Assembly: GCA_029339505.1 (NCBI GenBank)
Contig: JAQISU010000036.1
Coordinates: forward strand, 6,692,501 to 6,756,500
From: Unio delphinus
Taxonomy: Eukaryota; Mollusca; Bivalvia; Unionida; Unionidae
Reading direction: 5' to 3'
Length of the DNA: 64,000 nt
This document shows, one piece after another, positions 16,472 to 26,589 of this stretch. The notes under the pieces are model-generated. The model saw only the letters and a program-made list of their open reading frames with translations, searched no databases and was not told where the DNA came from. How positions within the stretch are numbered: position 1 is the stretch's first letter; the number at the start of each line of letters is the position of its first letter. A program made the position numbers and the translations under genes.

Positions 16472-16741
16472 AAATCATTTATTATTTTTTGTTATCCCAG
16501 AACTGAAAACTTTTAGCAGCAGAGAGGGTGGATGACCACATCGTTGCGAGCAAAATTGATTAAAAAATCGTAAAATCCCCGTTTTTGCAAAAATGGAGAC
16601 TTTTTTTTGGTTAAATGAGATTTGTTGGAAACCTGATATTTTGTTCGAAAACGTTATCTATAGGCCATATTTTGTTCGAAAACGTGATCTGGAAGCCTTA
16701 TTTTTGCTTGAAATCGTGGTCTGTTCACCCTCTCTGCTGCT
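16472..16741 (-). repeat. Right terminal inverted repeat of element A
   Basis: Inverted copy of 1541-1810, with the same internal motifs in reverse order and the same inverted terminal motif at its inner side (from 16515). The TIR begins ten bases after the penton-like stop codon, so no spare sequence is left in the element. Confidence 0.95.
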
Positions 16742-16746
16742 ATTTA
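16742..16746. repeat. Target-site duplication, right copy (ATTTA)
   Basis: Matches 1536-1540 exactly; see the left copy for the five- versus six-base reading. Confidence 0.8.
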
Positions 16747-17336
16747 CAATGCATTTTTAGTAGACAAGTACTAAGTCATGGCCTGGGACTTCTAAAGCCT
16801 TTCAAGTAAAAGACTCAGATTGTCTTGGCAACTCAATTGTTAATAATCGTCGTACTATCATATAAAACATGTAATAGGTGCAAAATAGGTGTATCTGATT
16901 TCCGGTACCGTTATCACAATTATCTTTATTTGCGCTTACAAGTTTTGAATATTTCCGTAATTAGTAGCTAGGTTTGGCAATTTTAAATTAAAATTTTTGA
17001 ATTTAAGATTTTTTCCTGATTAATCACAAAAGTACCAATTCTTTTAGCAATTCATTTCTGAATGCCTGACAATGGAAGCTCAATCGCAGAATTAAACTGA
17101 GAGATCTTCCATCTCCAGTATTGAGTAATAGATCCTCGTCAGGTCAAGGGATAGTGTCAACCTGGCCAACATTTTGATTTGTTTTTGAGTCAGGCAGTTT
17201 ACCATAACATCTGCCTATAATGACTCTCCGCTGTATTGGCGTACTAGATATTGGGTTCCCGAAAAATATTTATAGGTGTAGAGGGGCGCTTTCAAATACT
17301 TAATCTGAACGGCTGCCTAAGAAGACGAGTTCACTA
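16747..17336. other. Non-coding DNA right of element A
   Basis: Unique-looking AT-rich sequence. No gene, RNA or repeat is recognised. Confidence 0.45.
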
Positions 17337-17465
17337 CGAATATCAATTTGGTCAGCTCACGGATGCAAAGATCAGGTTGCGAATATCAATTTAGTCAGAT
17401 CACGGATGCAAAGATCAGGTTGCGAATATCAATTTGGTCAGATCACGGATGCAAAGATCAGGTTT
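17337..17465. repeat. 43-bp tandem repeat, three copies
   Basis: Three nearly identical copies of a unit containing 'cgaatatcaatttggtcag' and 'cacggatgcaaagatcagg', ending at 'gtt'. Confidence 0.9.
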
Positions 17466-18245
17466 GTGCCTCATCTAAATGTTTTTGGAGGCCTCACTGA
17501 GACAAACCGCTGCTTAATGTTTGTCATGGAAAGCTCATGAGGCTGGATTTTTTCCCGGCTGTGTACATGAGCCGCCACGACTATTCGCTGGCCAGAGAGA
17601 ACTTTTCAGGGACATGCGTGCCTTCAATTAAGGACCAACTCAAGGCTGACCATTAGAGGGATTTCAGTCTGCCCGTACCGGTTCTCAGTTAACCAGACAG
17701 AGCTTCACCGTAGAAAGGTTAGTCCCAATAGGTGGATTCTGTTCAGCCAGTACCAACTGCTCACTAACCAGACCGGATCAGACCCGACATACCTTTTTCC
17801 GATGCATGTTTGGTCCAGCTAAAGCACAGCCTCTGTCCAGATAGAGCAAATAGTGACTTGGGCTGCCAGTTCGTCAAGGCTGGAACCGCTGGAAACCGGC
17901 TTCAACGCCCAGACAAATGCAGAGGACATCAGCAGCTATTTATACTGGTATAAATCGAATGCTGATTTATTAAAGATAAATGTGATATTTGCAAACCAGT
18001 ATCTATATTTTGATTACGCCCTAAAAATGTCATTAACCGATGATATACGCATGCAAGATAATTTTGATCAAACTTCAATAATATATCTTCAGATGGCTCT
18101 AGATGGTCATTTAGTTTTTAAGGAAACCTGAGATACACCTAGTTGGTAAAATGCCATTGAATTGCATTCCTGATCATTTACTGCTTCGCTATATCTCGAA
18201 TTCGCGATACTATTCAGACCTTTAGACGTAAATTTTATTTTAATA
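17466..18245. other. Non-coding DNA, slightly GC-richer
   Basis: Contains a weak repeat around 'aaccaga' and 'gttctcagttaacc' at 17680-17790, hinting at an old unclassified element. A 92-codon open frame at 17853-18131 has no recognisable features and I do not count it as a gene. Confidence 0.4.
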
Positions 18246-18279
18246 AGGTCAATTTCAGTTTCTGGCGGTTGTTGTTGTT

Positions 18280-19075
18280 ATTGAGAAGATTGTGGTGTTT
18301 ATTGTTGAGGTTGATGTTTTTGAGGAGAATGCAGTTTGAATTGTTGAGGAGATGTTTGTTGTTGTTGAAGTTGTGGAATTCGTGATTATTGTTGTTGAGG
18401 TTGCGGTTTTTGTTGTAATTCCTGTTGTATACGCCTAAAATAGTTATCTATTTCATTCAAACATTCAAGATAGTTAAGATTAGACCTCCTGGCTTTACCG
18501 GATTTTATCCATTTGTTCCAGGTTTCTGTATCCACCGGATTATTACCTTATTCAGGTTTTAAATATCTTTCTCTGAAATTATAACGAGCAAGCAGCATCA
18601 AATGCAGTTAAATCTGAAACTGTTTTTTAGCAATACTTTCGTCGGTACATTTATTAATCATTTTAGCTCTCTCTTTTGCTGATTCTGGTTCTCTTGTACG
18701 ACAATTTATGTCACTTATTTCAACACGTGCTTCGATACCTTCAATTATTTCTTTCTTGACTCTGCCCAGTGGGTAAGCAGCAGCTATTTCAGCTGAAAGT
18801 TGTCGTAAACGTCTTTTTGTTTTCTTAGTTCCTTCTGCTATTTTGCCAGTTGCTCGTACAGTTTGTTCTAACGTCGTAAGTAGACCTGCATTAGCTTCTA
18901 CAACTCACTCGGCATCCTTCGTAACAGGTTAAAGTAATTGTTCTATACCTAACGCAATTTTCACCTAAGACTCCCGACGCGCTTGTAAGTTTTGTGTGGC
19001 AGAATCACGGACAAGATGATATTTCGTAATTGCCCTTAGTCGCTCTCGAACTATTCTAGCTGTGTAAGACTTCAT
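18280..19075 (-). pseudogene. Decayed homologue of virion protein X
   Basis: From an ATG at 19075 (reading left) the frame gives MKSYTARIVRERLRAITKYH and then VRDSATQNLQARRES before a stop. This aligns with the start of protein X in element A (RLARERLDAIRRFVPIRDS). Beyond that the same frame carries EQLL, LEQTVRATGKIAEGTKKTK, RYNFRERYLKPE and WNKWIKSGK, each matching successive parts of the intact protein, interrupted by at least four stop codons. The end is glutamine/proline-rich. Single-base nonsense changes with little frame loss indicate slow neutral decay. Confidence 0.75.
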
Positions 19076-19108
19076 TATTGGTATATTAATAATTTAATAA
19101 TCAAACAT

Positions 19109-19357
19109 TACAGAAGCAAAAAGGATGACGACCAACAGTGAGTGTTCAAAAGATAAACGAACTCTTACACAAAATTTGAAAATAAAATACCGACAAAGAT
19201 AAAGTAACAAAAATGAGCTAACCCAATTAGAGAAACCCTCTGTTTTTGTTAGAGGCTTCGGTTTGGCTTTATTGCATTTGTATTTTTCATTTCCGTAAAA
19301 AGCTTTATTTTTCATAAATAGACTGTCCAGTAAGTGATCTGTTCACCCTCTCTGATG
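19109..19357 (-). repeat. TIR remnant of element C
   Basis: The right edge has GATCTGTTCACCCTCTCTG, matching the reverse complement of the TIR tip in element A except at one position. The inner edge (about 19111-19133) shows a weaker match to the inner inverted motif, around 'ggatgacgacca'. Length, about 249 bp, agrees with the TIR cores of A and B (228 and 250 bp). Confidence 0.6.
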
Positions 19358-20270
19358 GTCGATAATATGAACACTTTCATTGATGTGTACAAGATTTCAA
19401 GATCGCATGCAATACGACGCTAAGCTCCATTGTCTTTCGTGGCAACCGGTGCTTGGATTTACTTACTTCAGCGACTGGCTGAGAAAGACTAACTTTGATT
19501 GCTTCCGCAAACAGCACGAAAATAATGTTCTGTCAAAAACGCGACAAAGTGAGTGTACCTCATTATCAATGTTGTTTGTGACTATGATTAGATTGATAGT
19601 TTGTGATGTTCATGACATATTCATGAAAAACGAGGCAATCATAGCACAGCTGGCCACTGATGAAAAATATTTTAACTGATTATCTCCCGTCTTTCAAATC
19701 AGAATTCATGTCTCAAGCCAAGGGTGGTAACTGCTAGAAATAGTGTGGTGGTTATGAAAAGTTGCCTGCACAGTCAGCCATAAGATCTAAGAGATTGATA
19801 TCGTTGATACTTTTACCAAATAAGTTTACATAAAAGCTAATAAATTCATTATGTGTTATTTTACCGGGTTGTACGGAATGTTGGCTTTCGGCTCTTTGTA
19901 TGTGTTTCAAGACTGTCATAACATTCCTTACACCATGCTTGCAAACATGTAACTAATGCTATAGCTGGCAAACAAAAGATTCCGTTACTTAACTGAATAT
20001 AGAATAAAAGGATGCTTCAATAAACTAATATTTATTTTCTAAAGAAGAAGATAATTTTCTGTAACCGTGTAACACTTTTAGACCAAATCCAATTGTCAGG
20101 AGCAGTATTTTAGTTTTGGACCATCTTTTTTGGTTCATGTTATCGGTTTGCATCAGTTATTCTTAAAAAAAAGATTTACCACGTTGTCAAATATAATATT
20201 CATGCGAAAGTATATAATGTTCTGATATAGTAAATATCATAATAGATACTAGCCATAGTCATTCAAGCTG
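19358..20270. other. Non-coding DNA
   Basis: AT-rich sequence between relic C and the minisatellite. A 99-codon open frame at 19380-19679 shows no recognisable domain or splice context and is not called. Confidence 0.4.
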
Positions 20271-20274
20271 ATGG

Positions 20275-20905
20275 ACAACAAGACACACCAAGATAGTCCA
20301 AGACACACCAAGACACACGAACAAAGACATACCAACAAGATACACCATGAAGCACCAACAAAACACACCAAGACACACCATTACACACCAACAAGACACA
20401 ACAAGACACACTAAAATACACCAACAAGACACACCAAGACAAACCAAGACACTCCAAGACACACCAAGAAACGCCGAGAATACCAAGACACGCCAAGACA
20501 CACCATTACACACCAACAAGACACAACAAGACATACCAAGATACACCAATAAGACACACCAAGACAAACCAAGACACAACAAGACTCGCCAAAACACAAA
20601 GACGCAAAAGACACAAAAGAAACACAAAGCCACACAAAGACACACCAATAAACACAAAGACGCACCAAAACACGCTAAAACACACCAAGACACAACAAAA
20701 CACGCCAAGACACACCAATACACGCGAAGACACACCACGACAAACCAAGACACGCCAACACACAACAAGACACATCAAGACACACCACACATAAATAAAA
20801 CACACCAACACACAACAAGACGCACCAAGACACACAAAGACACACCAACAATCACGAACACACGCCAAGACACACCAATGCACAACAACAAGACACATCA
20901 AGACA
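20275..20905. repeat. Short-period minisatellite ('acacaccaag' family)
   Basis: About 630 bp of diverged units of roughly 10-11 bp built on 'acaccaagac'. The lack of T on this strand leaves several frames open by chance (for example 196 codons from 20347); they are low-complexity and not genes. Confidence 0.9.
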
Positions 20906-20928
20906 TACTCATTCATACACTAATACAA

Positions 20929-21539
20929 AAATATTGACTGAACTATTTAAAAACTGAAGAATTAAGATGTTAGGTTTTATTTAAAAAATCAATCACATTA
21001 CTTTTAACCCTTAAGAATGAAGTGATATCCACGTGTGTTCAATATTAGGATTTTGATAAGGTCAGCTAGATATAATCTAATTCGGAAAATTAATGCATGA
21101 TATTAGTTTTCCCCTATACCTCACAAAGCGGAGGTTATTTGGGTCGCATGAAATTTGAACTGCATGATTAATACATCTGAAGCTTTTAAATAATGCTTCT
21201 ACTTTATCAAGGCGTTTTTATTTTTGGATGTCTAGGTACTTCATTTATATACATAAAACAAACACACGAATCCGAATATTGACTGAGCTATTTAAAAAAA
21301 TGAAGAAATAAGATGCTAGGTTTTAACCAATCACATTACTTTTAACCTTTAAGAGTGAAGTGATGTACACGTGTGTTCAATATTAGGATTATGATAAGGT
21401 CAAGTAGATATAATCTAATTCGGAAGATTAATGCATGACATTATAGTTTATAAAGAAAAGATTAATTGACGTTGCAGTGCAATTTTTAATTATTGACCCT
21501 ACAAACACTGTTGAAAGTTTCAATTTATTGCTCTCTTAA

Positions 21540-21613
<74 letters not shown>

Positions 21614-21772
21614 CCTATACCTCACAAAGCGGAGGTTATTTGGGTCGCATGAAATTTGAAGTGCATGATTACTACATCTGAAGCTATTAAATAAGTCCTA
21701 CTTTCTCAAGGTGTTTTTTTTTTTTTGATGTCTAGGTACTTCATTCATAAAACAAACACTTACACGAATCCG
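20929..21772. repeat. Tandem segmental duplication, copy 2 split by a TA microsatellite
   Basis: Copy 1 (20929-21274) and copy 2 (21275-21772) both start 'aatattgactga' and share 'gaagtgatatccacgtgtg', 'cctcacaaagcggaggtta' and 'gatgtctaggtacttcatt' in order. Copy 2 has about 150 extra bases, including a 70-bp TA run (21542-21611). Confidence 0.85.
21542..21611. repeat. (TA)n microsatellite
   Basis: About 35 uninterrupted TA units inside copy 2 of the tandem duplication. Confidence 0.95.
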
Positions 21773-21860
21773 ATATTGTATGATCCAGTATTTGCGAGAA
21801 AACAAAGGTGAAAAGGAGATATTTTTTCTATATATTGACCTAACTTTAAAACCACAGTAA

Positions 21861-21863
<3 letters not shown>

Positions 21864-21907
<44 letters not shown>
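21864..21907. repeat. (GT)n microsatellite
   Basis: About 22 GT units in otherwise unremarkable non-coding DNA upstream of the host gene. Confidence 0.95.
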
Positions 21908-21912
<5 letters not shown>

Positions 21913-22349
21913 ATATCTTTACTATCTACCTGCCATTTCTTTGATTTGTGGCTTAAAGATAACACAAATCTTAGGCGTAAGTTTGAGATTTAATGCGATC
22001 AGATACTGACAGAGTGTTAATTTTGATTGGTGACAAAATAAAAATCAGTATCTCATCAGTATGAACCAATCCTCTTTGATGCAGAAACACTATTACGAGT
22101 GCGGGGTAAATCAATAAATGATAAGGCAGAGTGGGCGAAATTCATGGTTTCTTTATTTTTCTTTTGGAGATTTTACAACCTAAAGGCTATGTAACAACAA
22201 TATCAGATCGATTGGAATTATGCAATATAAAGTAGTAATTGGTATTGTTCAAATAGTTTCATATAATCGTTGCAAAATAGAAAATATTTCAACTTTGTTT
22301 CTAATGAACTATGTCACCACTGACTTTCTGCATTCTTTCAGGTGTGACA

Positions 22350-22457
22350 ATGTCTCTTCATCACGTGATAGTAATACTACTGTTGGCACCGATTTGCCTA
22401 GGATCACATTTCAGAGGCGGAATTATTACATGGATACCTACAGAGCATGATCTCCAG
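22350..22457 (+). CDS. Host gene exon 1: signal peptide and HFRGG start
   Basis: An acceptor (CTTTCAG) ends at 22340, nine bases before the ATG, so the start codon lies just inside an internal exon. The first 18 residues, MSLHHVIVILLLAPICLG, form a signal peptide with likely cleavage before SHFRGGIITWIP, a mature start I associate with this family in other invertebrates. The donor is CAG/GTATAT; phase 0. Confidence 0.8.
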
Positions 22458-23363
22458 GTATATATTATTGTGTGAAAACCTACTGGCGACCACTTTGGTT
22501 TGATGGAGAGCTTTTGCTAGTCTCGTTAAACCATACGTGACATATTCAACCTAGGATGATCTGTAATGATTGATACAACAAGGTTTGATGCTCAAATCGA
22601 GGCGCAGCAAATTAGTAAAATATTTGGTAATGTCACTGATTGTCTAATAGGATTATCGATGTCCTTAATTAAATTCCTTAATTAGATTAAGTGCATGCAC
22701 AATATTTATTTTGCTGCTTTTTGTTTTGTTATGGACCTACAGTTACGAGTCTATGCTCTTAAAATACGTAACATGAAAGAGTGAATTAAACAAGCTTTGT
22801 AAAAGTTAGCAAATTTTATTTATTCTCTAAAACACAAAGTAAAAAAAATGGAACTTACGGTACTGCGAATTAAATCCAAATAATTTGACAAAAATTAAAT
22901 ACACTACTAATAAAAAGTCCTGAATAAAGATCAGGACTAAAAGTTCAAATCCCGAAGAGATCCTACGTTGACGGCAATGCCGTATCTATTATGGTCAGCA
23001 AAGAGCTGATGTGTCAACAGTATCTTGTCGAATCAGAGTTCCCAACTGCAAATATTGTGGAGTATACATACATATTTCAAATTCATATGGAATAAATATG
23101 AAGACACCAATTCAATTACATAATTAATTGCATGCATACAAAACAAAATAAGTATTCCATGTGACTTCATGGCTCTGAAGAACACACCCAGACTAACGTG
23201 CATCAATCAGTATCGGGTACCTTCATAAATTATCCTCACAATTTTATGGTCTTATAATCGCTGGTCGATCTTCAATGTTTTTATCAGCTGCAACTATGCT
23301 AACATATAACCTTTTCTGTAACGCTAAATAGCCTTAGAGTGCTTGTGTGCCGTAACCACAATA

Positions 23364-23384
23364 AATAAAAAAATAAATAAATAA

Positions 23385-23419
<35 letters not shown>

Positions 23420-23420
23420 A
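23364..23420. repeat. (AAAT)n microsatellite
   Basis: About 14 AAAT units with a few interruptions. Confidence 0.9.
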
Positions 23421-23802
23421 GCATTCAATCGATCAATCAAGTCGATCAATTAACCAACCAAACAATCAATCAATATTTCAAGCTGAGTAGAGTGTGTATT
23501 GACCTGAGACAACATTTCGTTGGTTAGTGATTAGCTGTGCACAATTAACCACACTTACAAGCATTATGAAAGTCACTCATGATGCAAGTTTATGCTCGTG
23601 TAACATCTACGTAATATGTACCAATGCCGTGGCTATTGTCCAGGTGGTACACAGCAAATGGAGAGATCAAATTAATTGGAAGATTTGAATTTTATTAAAA
23701 ATTCAGAATAATATTCACAATATGTCAAATCGTCAAGTATGTTTGTTTGCTTTAAATACCCAAACTATTTTCTATTTTTGTATCATTTTTTATTTTTTTA
23801 AA

Positions 23803-23804
<2 letters not shown>

Positions 23805-23862
<58 letters not shown>
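23805..23862. repeat. (GT)n microsatellite at the tail of a SINE
   Basis: About 29 GT units directly beside the 3' end of the minus-strand SINE, consistent with growth from a SINE tail. Confidence 0.9.
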
Positions 23863-23863
<1 letters not shown>

Positions 23864-23865
23864 TT

Positions 23866-24169
23866 TGGATTTTGAATGTAGCTTGAACAATGGTATCAGT
23901 CATATCGCAACGATGTCTCCGGTGTGACAGTTTATTGTGATGTCTAGCAATGGGCAACATGACGCAGACATGTAGCATCATATCCAACCCAATCACATTA
24001 TCCTTACACAAGGCTGACTACTCCTAACACTAACCTCGAAATGCTGACTACCTAGAGAGGCAACTGTTAGTACCATTTTTAGTCTTTGGTATGATTCGAC
24101 CTGGGTTCGAAACCACGATCTCCCGCATCTGGGCGGAAGCTCTAACAACTGGGCCACTGGAGATGTCCA
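23866..24169 (-). mobile_element. tRNA-derived SINE (family 1, minus strand)
   Basis: Read leftward from 24169, an A-box-like TGGCCCAGTTGTTAGAG is followed by a B box, GGTTTCGAACCC, then a body that matches the copy at 58570-58888 in order ('gaggttagtgttagga', 'gctacatgtctg', 'ctagacatcac', 'gcgatatgactga'). A tRNA-like head with an unrelated conserved body is the plan of a SINE. It lies in intron 1. Confidence 0.85.
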
Positions 24170-24241
24170 ATTGTTCATTATTTAACTTTTCGTATTGTTT
24201 CGCTCATCATGTATGGAACAATTTATTTCAGCTATTTGTAC

Positions 24242-24245
<4 letters not shown>

Positions 24246-24327
<82 letters not shown>
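24246..24327. repeat. (AG)n microsatellite
   Basis: About 41 uninterrupted AG units; open frames through it (RERERE) are artefacts. Confidence 0.95.
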
Positions 24328-24329
<2 letters not shown>

Positions 24330-25337
24330 TTTCAAATTATGTCATATTATCTGCGTTTAAAATTGCTAACATTTCTCCTGTTAAAAAATTGAATTCAGGC
24401 TCAAGGACGCAATATTTAGGAATTCGTACATTGATATTTCAAAATATATGTACATGTTGTGGTATTATAAAAGTGCCTGTGTAGCTTGTTGGGACGATAT
24501 AGAAGGTAGAGCATTATTAATGTATTAAAAATGTGCAACTAACTAAATAAGAAGCATTGTTGATGGACTTCCAGCATCCAGTTTCCTTCAACGATGGTCT
24601 TTGCTACAATAACAACTTTACTACTACTACTACTAGTCAAAGGACTCCACCCTTTGACAGCGATTCAGGTTTCTTAATCCGATGCCTGTTATATGTCACA
24701 GGAGCTTTCCTAATTCTTTGCATATAAAATATTTGGTCCCAAATTTTCGAAAATTTCGTTGCTGTATGTATAACATTTGATCCCTGCCTCCATGGGACTA
24801 GCAGGAAATGAGACAAATGTGTTGAATTCATTTTAGTTGTGTTATTCTCACAAACATCTACATGATTATTGAGTACATATTTAGACATATTGCGTGATTA
24901 TGAAATGCTATCATGCACAACTTGAAACCGAAACTTAAAAAGATAATGAACAAAAAACTGGAAAGGATGGTTAAATAAAAACGAACTTTATGAAAAATTA
25001 AAATTAAAATTAATAACCTGTCTCTTATTTTTAAACTCACCGTGTACAAATTAGCTAGTAAACATTATTTACTTACTGCTAGAAGTTAACAATTGAACAA
25101 CATTATTATTCGTTACCTTTCTCGCACACCGATACCGTATGGTGAAATAGATATAAAGTTATGTGTAATTCCATCTGGCATTTTTCGAAAGAATTTATTA
25201 ATAGACAGAAGGAAGAGAAAATAAACATAGAAAAATAAAATTAATGCATATAAATAAAGACATAAAAGAAATAAAATTACAATAACAACAACACCAAAAC
25301 TAATAATAATAACAACAGCATCAATAACACAACAACA

Positions 25338-25338
<1 letters not shown>

Positions 25339-25403
<65 letters not shown>
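25339..25403. repeat. (ATT)n microsatellite at the intron 1 acceptor
   Basis: About 21 ATT units end five bases before the AG of intron 1, so this microsatellite makes up the region normally occupied by the polypyrimidine tract. Confidence 0.9.
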
Positions 25404-25405
<2 letters not shown>

Positions 25406-25408
25406 CAG

Positions 25409-25656
25409 ATTGCGGTATCATACAGAGTGAGTTGGAGAAGTTCCTACTCTAGTAGCCATTTCTGTGATGATAGAACCATTTCTTCCGGTCTGTTGAATTA
25501 TGGGGAAGGAAACCTTGAGTGTGCTGGAGGATGTACGGTGACATCCGTACAGATGGATTACTACTGTACGGATTTTAGTCCTTCTGAGGACTGGACCACA
25601 GGGACAAGACTATTAATATACAACTTGACTGCATCGTCTACTGAAATTATCTTCAC
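25409..25656 (+). CDS. Host gene exon 2
   Basis: Follows ATTCACAG; ends CTTCAC/GTAAAT. It encodes about 82 residues including YRVSWRSSYSSSHFCDDRT, LECAGGCTV and YYCTDFSPSEDWTTGTR. Four cysteines suggest a disulphide-bonded ectodomain. Enters in phase 0, leaves two bases into a codon. Confidence 0.85.
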
Positions 25657-25664
25657 GTAAATCA

Positions 25665-25965
25665 TTTTAATGTCAGATCTTAGAAGACTAGATACAAATT
25701 TTAAGAAATCAGTTGGTCATTGCTGTGTGTATTCCTTAGAAGACTAGACACAAATTTTAAGTTATCAGTTGGTCATTACTGTGTCAAGTCCTTAGAAGAC
25801 TGGATACAAATTTTAAGTTATCAGTTGGTCATTACTGTGTCAAGTCCTTAGAAGACTGGATACAAATCTTAAGTTATCAGTTGGTCATTGCTGTGTCAAG
25901 TCCTTAGCAGACTAGATACAAATTTTAAGTAATCAATTGGTCATTGCTGTGTGAAGTCCTTTCAT
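25665..25965. repeat. About 58-bp tandem repeat in intron 2
   Basis: Five copies of a unit containing 'ccttagaagactagataca' and 'atcagttggtcattactgtg' begin right after exon 2. Confidence 0.85.
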
Positions 25966-26589
25966 TTTGCTACACATGGGTTGTACAGTTTTAATAGGTG
26001 TAGACATCATGCGAAGTTAGCCCACCAAATATTTCAGAGTCTTGCGTATAAAATAGATAATATACGAATATATTTTATTTACAGTGAGAAATTGTGGCGG
26101 ACAAAAAAAATTAGTTAACGTCGTATTGTAAAGTTTTAGCTTTAAATAGACTATATGCAGATATAATTTACTTACAGTTAAAAATTGAGGTACACAAAGC
26201 ATTCTCAAGTTGTTGTATAAAAAAGACAATACAAAAGGACAAGTCTACTTTCAAACAAAAAATATGCACTATGTTCGTGATGTTAATATTTAATTTATGT
26301 TAAGACTATAAGACTTGTCTTTTTGGTATTGAATATTATATTTAACAGATAAATATTTTAGACAGACAATATAAAAGGACAAGTCACCTTTCCAATAATA
26401 AAATGAATTAGGTTTGTGATGTTACGATCATCGCATGTATTTAATATTTAAATTATGTATAGTCTATATGACATCTTTTAGGTGCATTAAATATTATTAT
26501 ATTTAACAGATAATCGTTTTATATTTGACATTAACTGCTTTCATTTATTAAAGAAACTAAGCTAATTATTTGATATTTATTGATTTCCA

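Larger units (their letters stand above)
1541..16741 (+). mobile_element. Element A: complete Maverick/Polinton (adintovirus-like) element
   Basis: A 15.2-kb unit bounded by long terminal inverted repeats that start AGCAGCAG and end CTGCTGCT, flanked by an ATTTA duplication. It encodes the defining Maverick set: FtsK/HerA-type packaging ATPase, retrovirus-like integrase, adenovirus-type cysteine protease, hexon-like major capsid and penton-like minor capsid, plus a polymerase-like protein. Genes are packed with gaps of tens of bases, very unlike the intron-rich host DNA. Most frames are open. Breaks are visible in the integrase (near 3113), the HNH tail of the polymerase protein (near 4183) and the PX-like gene (near 12880); the PLA2 C-terminus is also shorter than in element B. 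The two TIRs differ at only a few positions, so insertion looks recent or the repeats have been homogenised. Confidence 0.95.
18250..19357 (-). mobile_element. Element C: relic of a third related element
   Basis: On the minus strand this fragment starts with a TIR-like sequence at its right edge (about 19109-19357) and continues into a decayed copy of virion gene X. All other genes are gone. The orientation is opposite to elements A and B. Gene X lies directly beside the TIR here, whereas in A and B it is several kilobases inside, so an internal deletion or rearrangement must have happened. Protein-level drift and several stops show that this copy is much older. Confidence 0.75.
22458..25408 (+). 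other. Intron 1
   Basis: About 2.95 kb with AAAT, GT, AG and ATT microsatellites and a minus-strand tRNA-derived SINE. Apart from these I see nothing in it. Confidence 0.7.

Noticed and set aside
17853..18131. 92-codon open frame
   Set aside because: No domain, splice context or homologue in the window; consistent with chance.
20259..20937. Long open frames on both strands (up to 196 codons)
   Set aside because: All lie in the 'acacaccaag' minisatellite; the low-complexity composition leaves frames open by chance.
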